Positions 10,028-20,622 of a DNA stretch of 64,000 nucleotides are shown here, in pieces. Location: contig JBBELK010000451.1 in NCBI GenBank assembly GCA_037783545.1, positions 1,533,810 through 1,597,809 of the forward strand, written 5' to 3'. Each line of letters begins with the position of its first letter. The first letter of the stretch is position 1. Source of the stretch: Henricia sp. BOLD:AAB3569. Taxonomy: Eukaryota; Echinodermata; Asteroidea; Spinulosida; Echinasteridae. A program made the position numbers and the translations under genes. The notes under the pieces are model-generated. The model saw only the letters and a list, made by a program, of their open reading frames with translations, did no database searches and was not told the origin of the DNA.

Positions 10028-10427
10028 GCGACCCATTTTCCCATGGAAATTGAGATTTTGATATTTTATTGTCTGTCAAATTTTTCTCGTTACCATAACT
10101 TAAAAAATTTCACGTTCTCAAATATCTGTATATATTTTAAGGATATCGCCGGAAATAGATCGACCGATGTTTTGCAAAATAATTTATCTGGTTCCAAACG
10201 TAATTCACCTTTTTGCTTCCACATCCAAACTGGGGATTGCCTTAAAAAATATTCCCCGTCGATATTATTTTTGGGAGGTATTGTATGATTGCTAAGTTAA
10301 AACAGACAAACAAAACCCATTTTTTACTGAAAACCTTTCTTTAACGGCGAATCACCCTTGCTGGTGACCTTCATCCGGCGCGTTGCCTACATGGTGTGGT
10401 ATGGTTTATTCAATTATGTCACGCCTA

Positions 10428-10475
10428 AATAAACAACCCTAAACCCTAACCATGAACCCTAACCTATTATATAGT
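10428..10475. repeat. Short telomere-like CCCTAA run
   Basis: AACCCTAAACCCTAACC, then a further AACCCTAACC after a short gap. This is only about four imperfect units, so an interstitial telomere origin is uncertain. Confidence 0.4.
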
Positions 10476-10746
10476 CTCCTCTCAAGACGCTAAAAAGGTA
10501 CAAACCCCATTGTTCTCCCCTCGCAGTGGTGTAAAAAAAAATTAAGCGACCGGGCCATAACACTTAATCCCGAGCTAGGGGTCGAACACCGTGACCGTTG
10601 GAAAAATTACCATTTCAAAAGCACAGGAACACGGTTCAGTGATTTTTAGTGTAGAGCCATTGCCTAGGCAACTAACAAAAGATGACGTATTCACTTCGGT
10701 AGTCTATCAACCCCACACTATATCCAGCACGATATGTGACAAACGG

Positions 10747-10817
10747 ATCCCACCCCCTTCCCCCACCCCCCACCCCCTTCCCCCACCCCCTTCCCCCACC
10801 CCCTTCCCCCACCCCAA
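10747..10817. repeat. C-rich minisatellite (CCCCCTTCCCCCA)
   Basis: About five 12-14-bp units. The minus strand is G-rich with repeated G5 runs and could form G-quadruplex structures. Confidence 0.9.
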
Positions 10818-11620
10818 ACCCCTCTCCGAGCTCCCCTTATATTAACACTCCCTTCCCTTCTGTTAACACACACTCCCCTAAAAACAAAGGAATTCCTTGG
10901 ATGTTTGAGACACAATGGGGGAACAATGGTAGGGGGATGGGCATACCCTCTGCCACATCGTGCTGCATATACATTACTAAGATGTTTAAAGGGCTGTGAC
11001 ATCCTAAACAACTTTAATTGTGCCTAAGCTTTGCTTCATAATGACGGATTACTTGTTCAGCAAGACATACTGTTGTTCGTTTGGATGTAAAATCAATAAA
11101 AGGTGGCATTTTTAAACTTTGAAGATTTCATTGCAATAAATCACAGACAGAGGGCGCTGTTTTGAGTGCATCACATAAGGAAGACAGAAGGGAAAAGTTA
11201 AGAAAAAACATAAGACTTCAAGTTGGACTTGTGGCAAATTGCTGCAGTTTCTACCCCCAGTTTTGTCATGGCTTACAGCAGGCAACATGTAAAACAAACT
11301 CAAACAGCCATGGATTACAAAAGTTTCAAGAAAATTGAGAAAAAAGTGGAATCTTTTGTGCACAGATCAATGTGATTTTCCTGTGTTTGCCTCTTGTGAC
11401 GTCGTGACCTTGGTCATGAATATGCATATTTCATTAGCATAAAAACTAAAAACCTTTGTTTTAACCCCCAAAGCAAGCTCCAAATAGGATTTTTATGACT
11501 TTAATTGAGTAAAGTGGTTTTAAGGCATATATTTCATTGATAAAAATCCTAAATAAGGGGCCCTTTAAATAACGATAGGAACAGGTGTACTCTCAGATGC
11601 TATGTGGGCGTCTGCTTGGG

Positions 11621-12033
11621 CGATTCCATGCTGGAGTCGAGTAGAATCGATTCCACGCTGGAGTCGAGTAGAATCGATTCCACTTTAAGAATCTGAGTCA
11701 CTATTCCAAATTTTCAGGAATCGATTCCTTTTATCTAGATTCGATCCCCAGTGATAGGTTGCCGAATGCCGATTCTTAGAAATTCCGGAACCAAAATACA
11801 CGGGTTTTGCCGTCTTCCTTTCGCAAGGGTCTTTGCTGCACGCTGCACACCGAGTTACCGAGTTTCTTGCGAAAGGAAGATGGGGTTTTGCAAGAGTACT
11901 CGGCTTGGTTCTGATATATCATAAACGTTCAGTACCGCTCAGTGCCAGTTATGGAATCGATTCCGGGTAGCTAGAATTGCGATCGATTGGAATCGGAATC
12001 GATTCCAAAAATGCTGTCCAGAGTCGCCCAAGC
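11621..12033. mobile_element. Element with GAATCGATTCC repeats and TTGGGCGA ends
   Basis: TTGGGCGATTCC on the left faces GAGTCGCCCAA on the right. The palindrome GGAATCGATTCC occurs several times, and a GCTGGAGTCGAGTAGAATC unit is duplicated at 11630-11675. It abuts the first supported exon of the plus-strand gene. No target duplication was found. Confidence 0.55.
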
Positions 12034-12060
12034 CCGCGTTTCCATTCTTCGGTTACGTAA

Positions 12061-12205
12061 CCGGAAAACCATGCACCGCATTCCGGACGCAATGAACCGT
12101 GGAAGCAGCAGGTAGATTTTGCAACAGACGAACTGCCGACGGCCGGTCAAGATGCTGGTGATGATACGGAACGTCCTCGACAATCTACGCTAGTGGGATT
12201 TTTAG
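12061..12205 (+). CDS. Unrecognised plus-strand gene, first supported exon
   Basis: One frame is open for 48 codons up to a donor (TTTTAG then gtacgt) and leaves in phase 1; the other two frames are closed. The peptide is hydrophilic (DELPTAGQDAGDDTERPRQ) and ends QSTLVGFL. That ending loosely fits the PCNA-interacting box Q-x-x-L-x-x-F-L/F, which is weak evidence. No in-frame ATG is visible. Either the true start is upstream of an unseen acceptor, or a frameshift separates it from an ATG at 12011 that opens a short Arg-rich, mitochondrial-presequence-like frame (MLSRVAQARVSILRLRNR). Confidence 0.42.
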
Positions 12206-12420
12206 GTACGTAAACTACGATTGTATTAAACGGTTATCCTATTCCTATGTTTTCATGCTATGTGGGAATGGTAAAGATTAAAGTTTTTCTGGGTCTTTTA
12301 CCTACTCGACATGCTTGAAGAAGGGAAAAGTAGTTATGTGGGGTTCGGGATTTAAAATACGTGGGTTGAGTTAGACCATAGTCGGCAAGGAACAGTTCCT
12401 TGCTCTGGTGCCTACCTCCA

Positions 12421-12577
12421 TGGTTAGACAAGCTTAGGTTACCTCGGCTCGAATTTTTTCATGTGGTAATCTCTAAAAGATTAGGCTACCACATGAACAA
12501 TTTCGAGCCGAGGTAACCTTGTCTAAAACTAAAAGATTACCACATGAACAATTTCGAGCCGAGGTAACCTTGTCTAG
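12421..12577. mobile_element. Small inverted-repeat element with internal tandem copy
   Basis: TTAGACAAGCTTAGGTTACC is mirrored by GGTAACCTTGTCTA. The right arm, about 60 bp with CCACATGAACAATTTCGAGC, is duplicated in tandem. It lies in intron 1 of the plus-strand gene. Confidence 0.75.
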
Positions 12578-12671
12578 GGTTGAGTGAAATGAACTTGTTA
12601 TGATTCCTTGCTTATAATGGGGCTTAATCAAGTAACCATCCTTCTAATCTGATTGTTGTTTTCGCTTTCAG

Positions 12672-12715
12672 GATGGAGTCGTGTACTACCGTATGACGGC
12701 GGCTTCTTGGAAAAG
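12672..12715 (+). CDS. Unrecognised plus-strand gene, internal exon (44 nt)
   Basis: Acceptor tttcgctttcag and donor gtaaat flank 44 bases. Joined to the preceding exon in phase 1 it reads GWSRVLPYDGGFLEK and leaves in phase 0. A second frame (DGVVYYRMTAASWK) is also open here, but it does not join to the first exon. Confidence 0.5.
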
Positions 12716-12864
12716 GTAAATTGTGGATCTGTTAAAACTCTTAATTGGAAGAAATTCCTGAAAGATTTTACTTTAATACCTGCACTTTCAACTCTTTGTA
12801 CAACAAGTCTTATGGACTTCATTAACAAAATTAAGGTTTTTTGTTATTTTATTCGTTTAGGTTG

Positions 12865-13625
12865 AACAATTAAGATGTTAAGGAAATTATACCTCCTGGA
12901 ATCAATAGATTATTTATTATTATTATTATTATTATTTCTTTCTGGTATTCATACCAAGGATTCCTCAATAGTGCTCATTGCACTGTCACTCGCAAGCGTG
13001 AGGAAACCCATGACGAATTATAATTATAAATGGCCAGAGACACCGGGGATGATCCCCCTTGCTCTTCACGAAAGAATGCTCTGGGATCTTTAGAGTGCGT
13101 TTCCATTACCTAACACACTGGACCAACGGCTTTACATCCCTTCCGAAGGATGGAGCAAGTGTGGTTAAGTGCCTTGCCCAAGGGCACAGGTACCGTAGCC
13201 GTGGGGAGGTTCGAACCTGCAACCCCAAGTTTTCACCTATGATTGCGAGTCAATGACCTAAACCGCTCGGCCACGGTACCCCAGATAATCCAATTTTAAG
13301 ATATACTTCCCACTTGCACTTTTGTCGGAAATGTTGCATTTCTGAGATAAATAAATAATAAAACAACCGGTACTGCAGAGAGTAAGACAAAATCACAGTG
13401 AGTAAGCGCGACAATAGAGGCCGCTGCATGCAAGCGTACATGGTTCATCTTGTGCACCAACTAAATGCAATTTTTGAAGATGAAAATGTCATTTTTCTTT
13501 AGAAAAGCAACATTTGCGACAAAATTGCATGTGTAAACTGGAAAGTATATCTTAGAATTGGATTATCTGTTGATTCCAAGAGGTAATTTCCTTAAAATCT
13601 TTGTTCAACCTCAACGAAAAAAATA
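12865..13625. mobile_element. Foldback element with nested SINE, copy 1
   Basis: The outer ends (AAGGAAATTATACCTCC...) face AGGTAATTTCCTTAAAATC. Inner arms run from 13283 (AGATAATCCAATTTTAAG) to about 13570, its inverse, and include a GCAACATTTGCGAC motif. Other copies are at 28510-28870 and 40634-41045. A tRNA-derived SINE (13031-13281) lies in the left part. Confidence 0.7.
13031..13281 (-). repeat. tRNA-derived SINE, copy 1
   Basis: On the minus strand a class II tRNA-like head (GTGGCCGAGCGGTTTAGG, then B box GGTTCGAACC) starts at 13281. The body follows with GGGCAAGGCACTTAA and GGGATGTAAAGCC, ending at the repeat CCGGTGTCTCTGGCC. A more diverged copy is at 15090-15321. Confidence 0.8.
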
Positions 13626-14308
13626 ACTTTTTTTTATTCAGCTAGGCTAAAATAATATTTTCACAACAAAATTTCACTTTTTTAGCGGAAGATAAGCTGT
13701 ATGAATGAAATAATGCAGGTATTTAAGTAAAATAGGAAAGAATTCTGTTTACTGGCTGCCACTTATTCTCCTTATGACTTAATAACCATCAAAATATTTG
13801 AAAGGGAAGTGAATTGTGCAGTAACAAACATTCAAAAATGTTCTTGAAAATACTGCCCTGTTCCATAGATTTAACACACGGCGTCTCAGTGGCAACCAGT
13901 GAACGGAATTCATACCAAAACAAATTCTGATCATCTTCTCAACTTTTACCGAAACATGAATTTTATAGTGGATAGTGTAATTTCAAAGGAAAGAATTTAC
14001 AAGTCGGACATCACATAAGCTTTCCTGCACTAAACCATAGGACAACTGGGAATAATTCCCGGTATTTTTTTCCTTATACATTGAAAATACATTGCGTAAG
14101 CGCGACATAAGTTATTTTAAAGGAAAACAATTCTGATTAACTTCTCAACTCTTAACTAGAATTCTCTTATTTAATCCACATAGGAACAATTAAAATTACC
14201 ACAAAACAATAATTCAACAAAATGAGGCCATTTTGAATGATCATGGTTAGGGTTTTGGGAACCCTTTATTTATTTTATTAACAGCAATACTTTGTCTTTT
14301 CTCCTCAG

Positions 14309-14342
14309 GTTTTTGATCACCAGCCAAGGGTCCAGTTTAAAT
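14309..14342 (+). CDS. Unrecognised plus-strand gene, internal exon (34 nt)
   Basis: Flanked by ttttctcctcag and gtaagt, both near consensus. In phase 0 it reads VFDHQPRVQFK and leaves in phase 1. Micro-exons this short are easy to miss by prediction; support comes from the matched phases on both sides. Confidence 0.5.
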
Positions 14343-15089
14343 GTAAGTATCATATAGCCTCTATTGTAACTTTAAAGATGCATTGTTTGAGCTTGGAGCC
14401 AATTTTACCATGAATATCTGGGCATGCAATTCTTAGGTTGATGTTAATGATATAAATAGTACTGGAGTTTTATAAATTCACCACCAAAGTAGGTACCTAT
14501 ATTGTTCTGTGTGGAGAGGCAATTTATGGTAAAATGCCTTGCCCAAAGGCACATCTACAACCTTTTGAATTAACCAAGGTATTGAGTACATGACACTTGA
14601 CTGTTTGGATATCTAAATTTCATATTAAAATTGGCCCAGACATTTTTTTGTGTTTTTACTTGGTTTATTGATCATAAAAAGGCAAATCCTGGGTGTCCGT
14701 GCATGGTAATGAACCCCACGTATATTTTGAAGGAAAGATCTAACCTCCAAATTTAAATCTTGTGGCAAAAAGTAAAACTAAAACAAAATTGGAATATGTG
14801 GCCCTGCAGTGACATGAAAGAAACTTGGCTTAAGAGATGATGAAAATCAATACCTGCATTTTCCGGAAACCATTAGTTTTTGATAATTTTAAAACTAATT
14901 AAGTTAGGAAAATAACTAAATTATTGGCCTTTTCGCAATTTCATTGCTTGAGAAATCAGTGGCAAAATCAGTGTACACAAATACATTTACTGATAAATTT
15001 TTGGTGTCCTTTAATAGCGCATTTCATGTCTCTTGACATCTCAATGCGAACCACCTCAATATTGATACTTAGATCGGCAAGTGGCCGCT

Positions 15090-15321
15090 AAGCCAGAGAC
15101 ATTGGGAAAATTCCCCTTCTCTTCCGAAAGAATGTTCTAGGATCTTTAAGATGCATTACACAATACTGGACCTAGGGCTTTACATCCCATCCACAGGATG
15201 AAGCAATTGGGGTAAAGCGCCTTGCTCAAGGGCACAAGTACCTCAAGTAGTCTGAAAACCACAACCTTCGGGTGTTTCCACCTGAAGTTTGTAAGTTAAT
15301 GACCCAAACTGCCACGATACT
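15090..15321 (-). repeat. tRNA-derived SINE, copy 2 (diverged)
   Basis: The order of blocks is the same as at 13031-13281: AGCCAGAGAC, GAAAGAATGTTCTAGGATC, GGGCTTTACATCCCATCC, CTTGCTCAAGGGCAC and a degraded tRNA head. It lies in intron 3 of the plus-strand gene. Confidence 0.75.
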
Positions 15322-15477
15322 TATAACTCATTCTGCAAATTACCTGCACTATGCTATTAAAGAAGAAAATATAGCAATGTATTTGTATCCGTATATCATC
15401 CTGAAACCTGTGCACATCAAGTTGAATTTGCAAAAAGGCTACATGAATACATACATCGTACAGACTTCACCTACTCA

Positions 15478-15712
15478 TCTGTGTCAAAAGTCGGAAGGTT
15501 CCATGTTGTGCATGGCCACAATTTTCATTAAGACATGCTGGTAAAATGTACAGCACAAAATCAAATATGTTTGGCATACGTAGATTAAATATATGTTTGG
15601 CAAAACATATGTGTCAAAAGTCGGAAGGTTCCATGTTGTGCATGGCCACAATTTTCATTCAGACATGCTGGTAAATGTACAGCACAAAATCAAATATGTT
15701 TGGCATGTAGAT
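15478..15712. repeat. Tandem duplication, about 122-bp unit x2
   Basis: The block beginning TGTGTCAAAAGTCGGAAGG and ending AAATATGTTTGGCAT occurs twice with only a few differences. Confidence 0.9.
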
Positions 15713-15896
15713 TAAACAAACTTTACTTGTTGCGTATGTGCGAAGGGAATGAATTTACTTGCTGAAGTGGTTTAAAATTGGAGTACAAACTGCATGTTAC
15801 AACATGAACTGTCTGCCATTATAATACATGTATTCCAGCAAACATATCAACATTCACTGTCCTTATAGGTACCCATTTACTCCTGGGTGGAGAGAA

Positions 15897-16332
15897 CCCA
15901 CGTTTAGAACTAATCATTAGGGAGGTTTTCGCACCGATACGTCATGACTTTATGCGCGTCTCGTGACGCGTAACCGTATATAGTACACATGTTTTCATAT
16001 GCGTGAACAACGGTTATCGGCCTCCATACGCGTAGCACAAAAACGGATACCGGTTATGCAGATTTTATCACTTTTTCCGTGATGGATTAATAAGTTTTAT
16101 GCATTTGTTTCTTTGTGATATATCTTCCATGAATACCGATCGAATTTAAGGAATCATTCCCAAGTGAAAGTGAGGAAAATCTGCTGCAAACAAAGCCAAG
16201 CGCAGAGCATATTTAGCAGATGAATGTATGCACGTAGTCACACAGTGCGAAACCCAGTTCAGTAAGCGCATCAACGTGAACGGTTACCGTTATCCGTATT
16301 CGTATTCGTCACCTTGCGAAACCTCTCTATTG
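15897..16332. mobile_element. Inverted-repeat MITE (GAGGTTTTCGCA ends)
   Basis: GGGAGGTTTTCGCACCGATACG faces CGTATTCGTCACCTTGCG followed by AAACCTCTC. Inner inverted pieces include ACGGTTAC/GTAACCGT. Target duplication is not clear. Confidence 0.6.
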
Positions 16333-16663
16333 TCTCAAATGCAATCCACGCCACATGAATTGACCTTTTCTTTTTTGTAGAAAATGAAATGTGTAACATG
16401 CAGTTTGTGCTCAAAACACGAGAATGGCTAAAAATTGTTTCTAAGCAAATTCTTAAATTTTTTTTTTATAGGGAAAAAACCCTTAATTCTTACCTATAAA
16501 TTGATAATCATTGAAAAACCATAAACAAGTTTGTGTGCATTTTTAAAGTTGAACTAAATTAACCTGGTTTTATGAGGAAAGAATTCAGTACTCAATCATC
16601 AGAAAACCGGAGGATTGGCCAAAAAATGTAATTTTGTTTTTGAAAAATGTGTCTGACAGCTTG

Positions 16664-16832
16664 GGCTGAGTTTTTGTGATCATGACTAGAAATTGGCAGT
16701 GGATCCAGGCACTATCTGGGTAGTGCTTGAAATGTCCATAAGCCTGGGCCAGGTTTTTGTGATCATGACTAGAAATTGGCAGTGGATCCAGGCACTATCT
16801 GGGTAGTGCTTGAAATGTCCATAAGCCTAGAA
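16664..16832. repeat. Tandem duplication, about 85-bp unit x2
   Basis: The block from TTTTTGTGATCATGACTAG to GAAATGTCCATAAGCC occurs twice, almost identical. It includes the BamHI-type palindrome GGATCC. Confidence 0.9.
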
Positions 16833-17044
16833 CCGCCACTGATTTCCAGTTAAGTTTGCAAAAACTTGGGCTGTGCAACATCCAACTCATTTTAGAATAA
16901 GTCATATTTTTTTGGGTAAATTTTGGGTTTTTCCTGATCAAATCTGCAATTTTTTTGTGGAAATTTTCCTGTCAACCCATTTAGTGATCACGTAAACTGG
17001 ACATGTTTAAATAAACCTATGTGTGTGACATTTTGAAGCATTTC

Positions 17045-17478
17045 CGGAAAGTCAAGTTTGACTGTCGATTTCTCTCTTGTTGCAAAATAATTTTCCTTGA
17101 ATTTTATATCATTGGAAAGCCCTGTTATTCCTCTTTACGATGTGTCATTTGTTATGATTAAGCAATTTGGGGATGTGCAGTACAGCTGAATACGGGGCGA
17201 GTGTAATGTCACAAAATGCATTGCTATTGTCAAAAAGTGCATTGACACATTCCCATCCTCAAAGCAAAAGGGGAATGCACGACAATAGCAGTGAATTTTG
17301 TGACATTTTACTTTCCACCCACCCCTGTATTCCGCTATACTACACATCCCCCAATCGATTAATCATAACAAATGACACATCACTGTAAAGAGGAATAACG
17401 GGGCTTTCCAATGATACAAATTTCAAGGGAAATGATTTAGTAACAAGAGAAAAATCGTTAGTCAAACTTGACTTTCCG
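17045..17478. mobile_element. Foldback MITE, 434 bp
   Basis: Ends CGGAAAGTCAAGTTTGAC and GTCAAACTTGACTTTCCG are inverse copies. Pairing continues through CATTGGAAAGCCC, ATTCCTCTTTA, GACACATC and GGGGATGTG with small mismatches toward the centre near 17245. Confidence 0.85.
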
Positions 17479-17498
17479 AACTTTTTTTGAGGAGTTTA

Positions 17499-17712
17499 GC
17501 ATGGTAGTCATCTACAGGGGGAACCTTATAATAGTACAGCATTTGTTTCAAATTTATCTGAAAGTTCCTTTTTACAGGGGGAAAATGTATGTTACGTGTG
17601 TGACGTAAGAAATGTCACAAATGTTTTCCCTGTAAAAAGAAATTTTCAAGTAAATTTGAGACAAATACTGTATTATTATATAAGGTGACCCCTGTAGATG
17701 ACTTCCATGCTA
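17499..17712. mobile_element. Foldback MITE, 214 bp
   Basis: GCATGGTAGTCATCTACAGG faces CCTGTAGATGACTTCCATGC. Inner arms include CCTTTTTACAGGGGGAAAA and its inverse. It directly adjoins the preceding foldback. Confidence 0.85.
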
Positions 17713-17952
17713 TATTAATGCAAAAGTATTCACCAACAGGAAATTTATTGAACATAATACAGTTCAAAAAGCTACACATGATTTCCAGCTAAAAGGTACG
17801 ACTGGTAAATTGTTTTAGGCAAATGGAATAAGTTATGAGAAATTTAACTCAAATCATTTTGTTTTGGTATGAAATGCATTGTAAATTGTGTTGATCTGAA
17901 ATTAATTTTTGTAATTTTCTTTTTCAGAAATGGGAGCTCATGAGGCTGCAAG

Positions 17953-18087
17953 CAGGGTTGTAGTCAAGTCCACCACAAGTCCCTTAATTCAAGTCACAGG
18001 CTACTCAAATGAACTCCAACAAAGGCATTCGTTTGTGCATGCTCATCCTTTGCTTCTGGACGTTTGATGGACTCGACTACAACCTCG
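17953..18087. mobile_element. Degenerate short copy of the 62.6-kb hAT-like MITE
   Basis: Starts CAGGGTTGTAGTCAAGTCC and ends GGACTCGACTACAACC. It shares the internal stretch GAACTCCAACAAAGGCATTC with the copy at 62630-63121 but lacks the long internal minisatellite. No 8-bp duplication is visible. An AG just before it (tctttttcag at 17929) mimics an acceptor but would add a stop to the plus-strand gene. Confidence 0.75.
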
Positions 18088-18398
18088 GTTCCAGACGGAA
18101 TAGTTTTTTAATCTTTTCGCGAGTGATGTCTTTGTGCCGTGGTACGTCGTAATCTGGAACAAATTGCCGATGGTATTTTTAGTCAATTGGGTATGTAGAC
18201 AGAAAACTTGAGAAAGTCAATTTTCTCGTCATGTTGTTACTAACAATATGTAACTTAATTGTGATTTACCAAGTTACAAATGTTGTGTTTTACTGATTTG
18301 TTTCTTGAAATTGCAGTTATCGTTTGTAATTATATTTTCTTGTTTTACAGTGATTGTATTTCTTTGTACACCATTTTTATTAATGTTTTCTTTAACAG

Positions 18399-18508
18399 GT
18401 AGAGGAGGGAAACCTCCATTTCAATACGTTAGAAAATCGTACAGGGGGCAACCCCTGTTCGATTTTCAAATTATAAATTTGGACCACCGAACCCTGGACT
18501 ATCTGTAA
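18399..18508 (+). CDS. Unrecognised plus-strand gene, terminal exon
   Basis: Acceptor ctttaacag; joined in phase 1 it encodes a basic, aromatic-rich tail (CRGGKPPFQYVRKSYRGQP, then DFQIINLDHRTLDYL) and a TAA at 18506-18508. A poly(A) signal AATAAA follows at 18596-18601. Across the four exons the frame is open for about 110 codons. I recognise no family. The protein is small, basic at its C-terminal half, with no signal or membrane segment, so probably intracellular. Confidence 0.55.
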
Positions 18509-18595
18509 AGACAATAGCAATTAGGACCTTGCATAAATTAAGTTAATGAACATTTTGCTTGCATATATTACTTGGTTTACTTTAGTGGAGTACAG

Positions 18596-18601
18596 AATAA
18601 A
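18596..18601 (+). terminator. Poly(A) signal AATAAA of the plus-strand gene
   Basis: Lies 88 bases after the TAA of the terminal exon, at the normal distance for a compact 3' UTR. Confidence 0.65.
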
Positions 18602-18642
18602 ATGAGACTTGTTTACAAATGAAACTTTTGTTGTCAGTGACT

Positions 18643-18648
18643 TTTATT
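18643..18648 (-). terminator. Poly(A) signal for the converging minus-strand transcript
   Basis: TTTATT on the plus strand is AATAAA on the minus strand. With normal cleavage 10-30 bases downstream, this transcript would end within the last bases of the plus-strand 3' UTR, so the two genes converge tail to tail. Confidence 0.45.
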
Positions 18649-18784
18649 TTGACTTTGGAAGTTACTTTAACTATATAACACTATTTAAATAAGATTGTTT
18701 ACAAACAACTTACTATATTTGTTAAAGTACATTAAACAATGCTACAAGAGAAATAAATACAATTGGTTGTTAAATAAGACAAGA

Positions 18785-19160
18785 ATATTTAGTACAAGTC
18801 AATGTTTACAAACTGATAGTCATTTTTTGAAAGAATAAATTGAGCAAGTTTTGGTTTGTTTACAAACAGATAGTCATTTTTTAAAAGAATAAATTGAGCA
18901 AGTTTTGGTTTGTTTACAAACAGATAGTCATTTTTGAGACACTGAAGAGTTGTGTGCTTAGGGATGGATAGAAAATTCAATGTTTACAAACTGTTAATCA
19001 ATTTTTGGAGAGAGGCTTGAACAAATTTAGGACAGCTTGTTTGTTTACAAGCTGTTAGTCATTTTTTTGAGACATTGAAGAGTTGTGCTTAGGAACTGAC
19101 TGTAGGATGGATAGAAGGTTTTTTTCTTCTGTTGATTCAATGTTTACAAACTGATGAATG
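18785..19160. repeat. Repeated TGTTTACAAAC segments in a putative 3' UTR
   Basis: Imperfect tandem units of 50-60 bp each carry TTGTTTACAAAC and GATAGTCATTTTT. TGTTTAC occurs eight times between 18609 and 19145. It is the forkhead-factor core as DNA and reads GUAAACA in the minus-strand RNA. Confidence 0.75.
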
Positions 19161-19280
19161 ATTGCTGCAACTGGAGAGAGGCTTGGACAGCAGAGCTTCT
19201 TGTTGTTGGAAAGTTGCTTTGGGTTTTTTTGGGAACTCTGTGGCAGAAGGTTCAATCATCCTGATTTCTTCAACTTGTGT
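19137..19280 (-). CDS. Candidate terminal exon of minus-strand gene
   Basis: After the strong acceptor tttcccccccgcag, one frame is open for 47 codons (TQVEEIRMIEPSATEFPKK... to VCKH) and stops at 19139-19137. Joined in phase to the exon at 19892-20001 the frame would instead be HKLKKSG and stop. I cannot decide between them. Low complexity and no recognised domain. Confidence 0.35.
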   Translation of the reverse strand, partial: TQVEEIRMIEPSATEFPKKPKATFQQQEALLSKPLSSCSNHSSVCKH

Positions 19281-19589
19281 CTGCGGGGGGGAAAGTAAAA
19301 AGTTTTTAAACAGTATAGTAAATCTACAGATGGCAACAAATGCAACATTTCCATATTTGTTGAATCAGATCATGTTTTTCTATGCTGTAAACTCAGGCAT
19401 GCAACTGTGTTACAAGGGAAATGCAAACAAATCTCCGACTTTGTACAGTGTTTTTTAATTTTCGATGGTGCAGATGAGGAAAAGTTGCATGCCTGTAAAC
19501 TGCAACTCCTGAAGGCCCAATGGTCATTTTTCGAAAACTGGAGATACTTTATACAGTAAAGAGGGCATTTTGGCAATACAGACCATATT

Positions 19590-19727
19590 TTTGACAACAT
19601 GCCTTTCTAAAAACCCTGTATACCAATTTCCAATATACACAGACGGCCTAAAATGTAACACAAGTGTCCGTCCCGGTTACGAGCGTATATTGGAAATTTG
19701 ATCACAGGGTTTTTAGAAAGGCATGTT
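19590..19727. mobile_element. Inverted-repeat element, about 135 bp
   Basis: ACAACATGCCTTTCTAAAAA and CCAATTTCCAATATAC are mirrored on the right by GTATATTGGAAATTTG and GGCATGTTGT. Lies in an intron of the minus-strand gene model. Confidence 0.75.
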
Positions 19728-19891
19728 GTCACACTATTTGTAACCCTTTTTGGGCCCAAGTAATCTCTTCAGAACAACTGAAACTTATTTCTTTTATTTT
19801 GAGACCATTCAAAGGTATTTTCTGGAAAATATGGTATGTGTTGCCAAAATTCCCCCCTTACCGTGGAAAATGCCAGTATATTGGGGCTCAC

Positions 19892-20001
19892 CGTGGGTCA
19901 ATCTTGGCCACTCTGAAGACGATGCAGTGAGGTCTGCTAAAACAGATCTTGAAAATATTCAGCTCCTGGTCGACATCGCTTGGCACACACGTCTTTGTCA
20001 C
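19892..20001 (-). CDS. Candidate internal exon of minus-strand gene
   Basis: Acceptor aatttgtgacag and donor gtgagc flank 110 bases. In phase 0 the peptide is VTKTCVPSDVDQELNIFKIC followed by FSRPHCIVFRVAKIDP, rich in Cys and beta-branched residues. The other two frames contain stops. No family recognised. It could follow the exon at 25551-25639, which ends in phase 0, but intermediate exons are likely. Confidence 0.5.
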
Positions 20002-20622
20002 CTGTCACAAATTAAGAAAACATAACGACTACATTATAAAATGCTGCAAGTTTAGAGAAAATTTAAAGTTGATGAATTATTCAATTTGGCTGGAAAAATG
20101 AAGACACGTTAGGTTGCTTACAAAGATTCACATCTGATTTGTTTAAAATCATGGATTGCCTCACACATGTTGGAGTTTACAAATAAACTGCTTTGGAGAA
20201 ATTAACGTGAAGTGTAGAGCAATTAAAATGCAAGATGAGAGGCATTTCCGCAAATATTTGAATGTGTAGTGGAATCTTCCCCAATGAGTGTTCACTGTAT
20301 CAACTGCAGGCTACATTCACAATCAGAGTTGATTGGGATGGTAGAGACGACCCTACCGGGGTACATCAGTATGGATTTTCAGCAAAGACAAAAAATATTC
20401 AGAATTTAACTTTGAAACGTACCAAAACAGGTTGGAAACTGGCAAAAATTGTTTTCCTGATAATTTCTGAGACATTTTTTAAAAGGTCATATATTTTTAT
20501 GCCGATTTGTGCAAATAACTGCTGGACTAACCCCTTGTGATTTAAAAAAAAAATTATTGTCATAAAATTGACCCAAAATGGATTTGCAGTAAAGATGAAC
20601 AGAACAATGGACTGTGACTTAC

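Larger units (their letters stand above)
9210..10340. mobile_element. TTAA-bounded foldback (AGGAGCGTGTTCAGTAAAAA)
   Basis: TTAA at 9206-9209 and 10341-10344. The inverted arms include GTTTTGTTTGTCTG and CAATCCCCAGTTTGGATG with their complements in 10005-10340. The centre holds a poly-G run. The left arm is interrupted by the insertion at 9596-9944. A sister copy without that insertion is at about 43325-44060. Confidence 0.75.
8470..10445. mobile_element. Nested foldback complex, copy 1
   Basis: The left flank (CCCAGCTATTAATCAC, GTGCGCGATGATAACCG) and inner arms match a second copy at 43215-44245. GCAAGGGTGACTCGCCG (8669) is inverted at about 10345. Inside are an 8689-9205 TTAA element, a 9210-10340 TTAA-bounded foldback and, within that, the 349-bp insertion at 9596. 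No ORF of note. Confidence 0.7.

Noticed and set aside
10428..10475. Interstitial telomere
   Set aside because: Only about four imperfect CCCTAA-like units; may be chance in AT/C-rich DNA.
17930..17952. Possible exon start after tctttttcag in the plus-strand gene
   Set aside because: Joining to the 14309-14342 exon creates an immediate TAA. A MITE copy starts 23 bases later.
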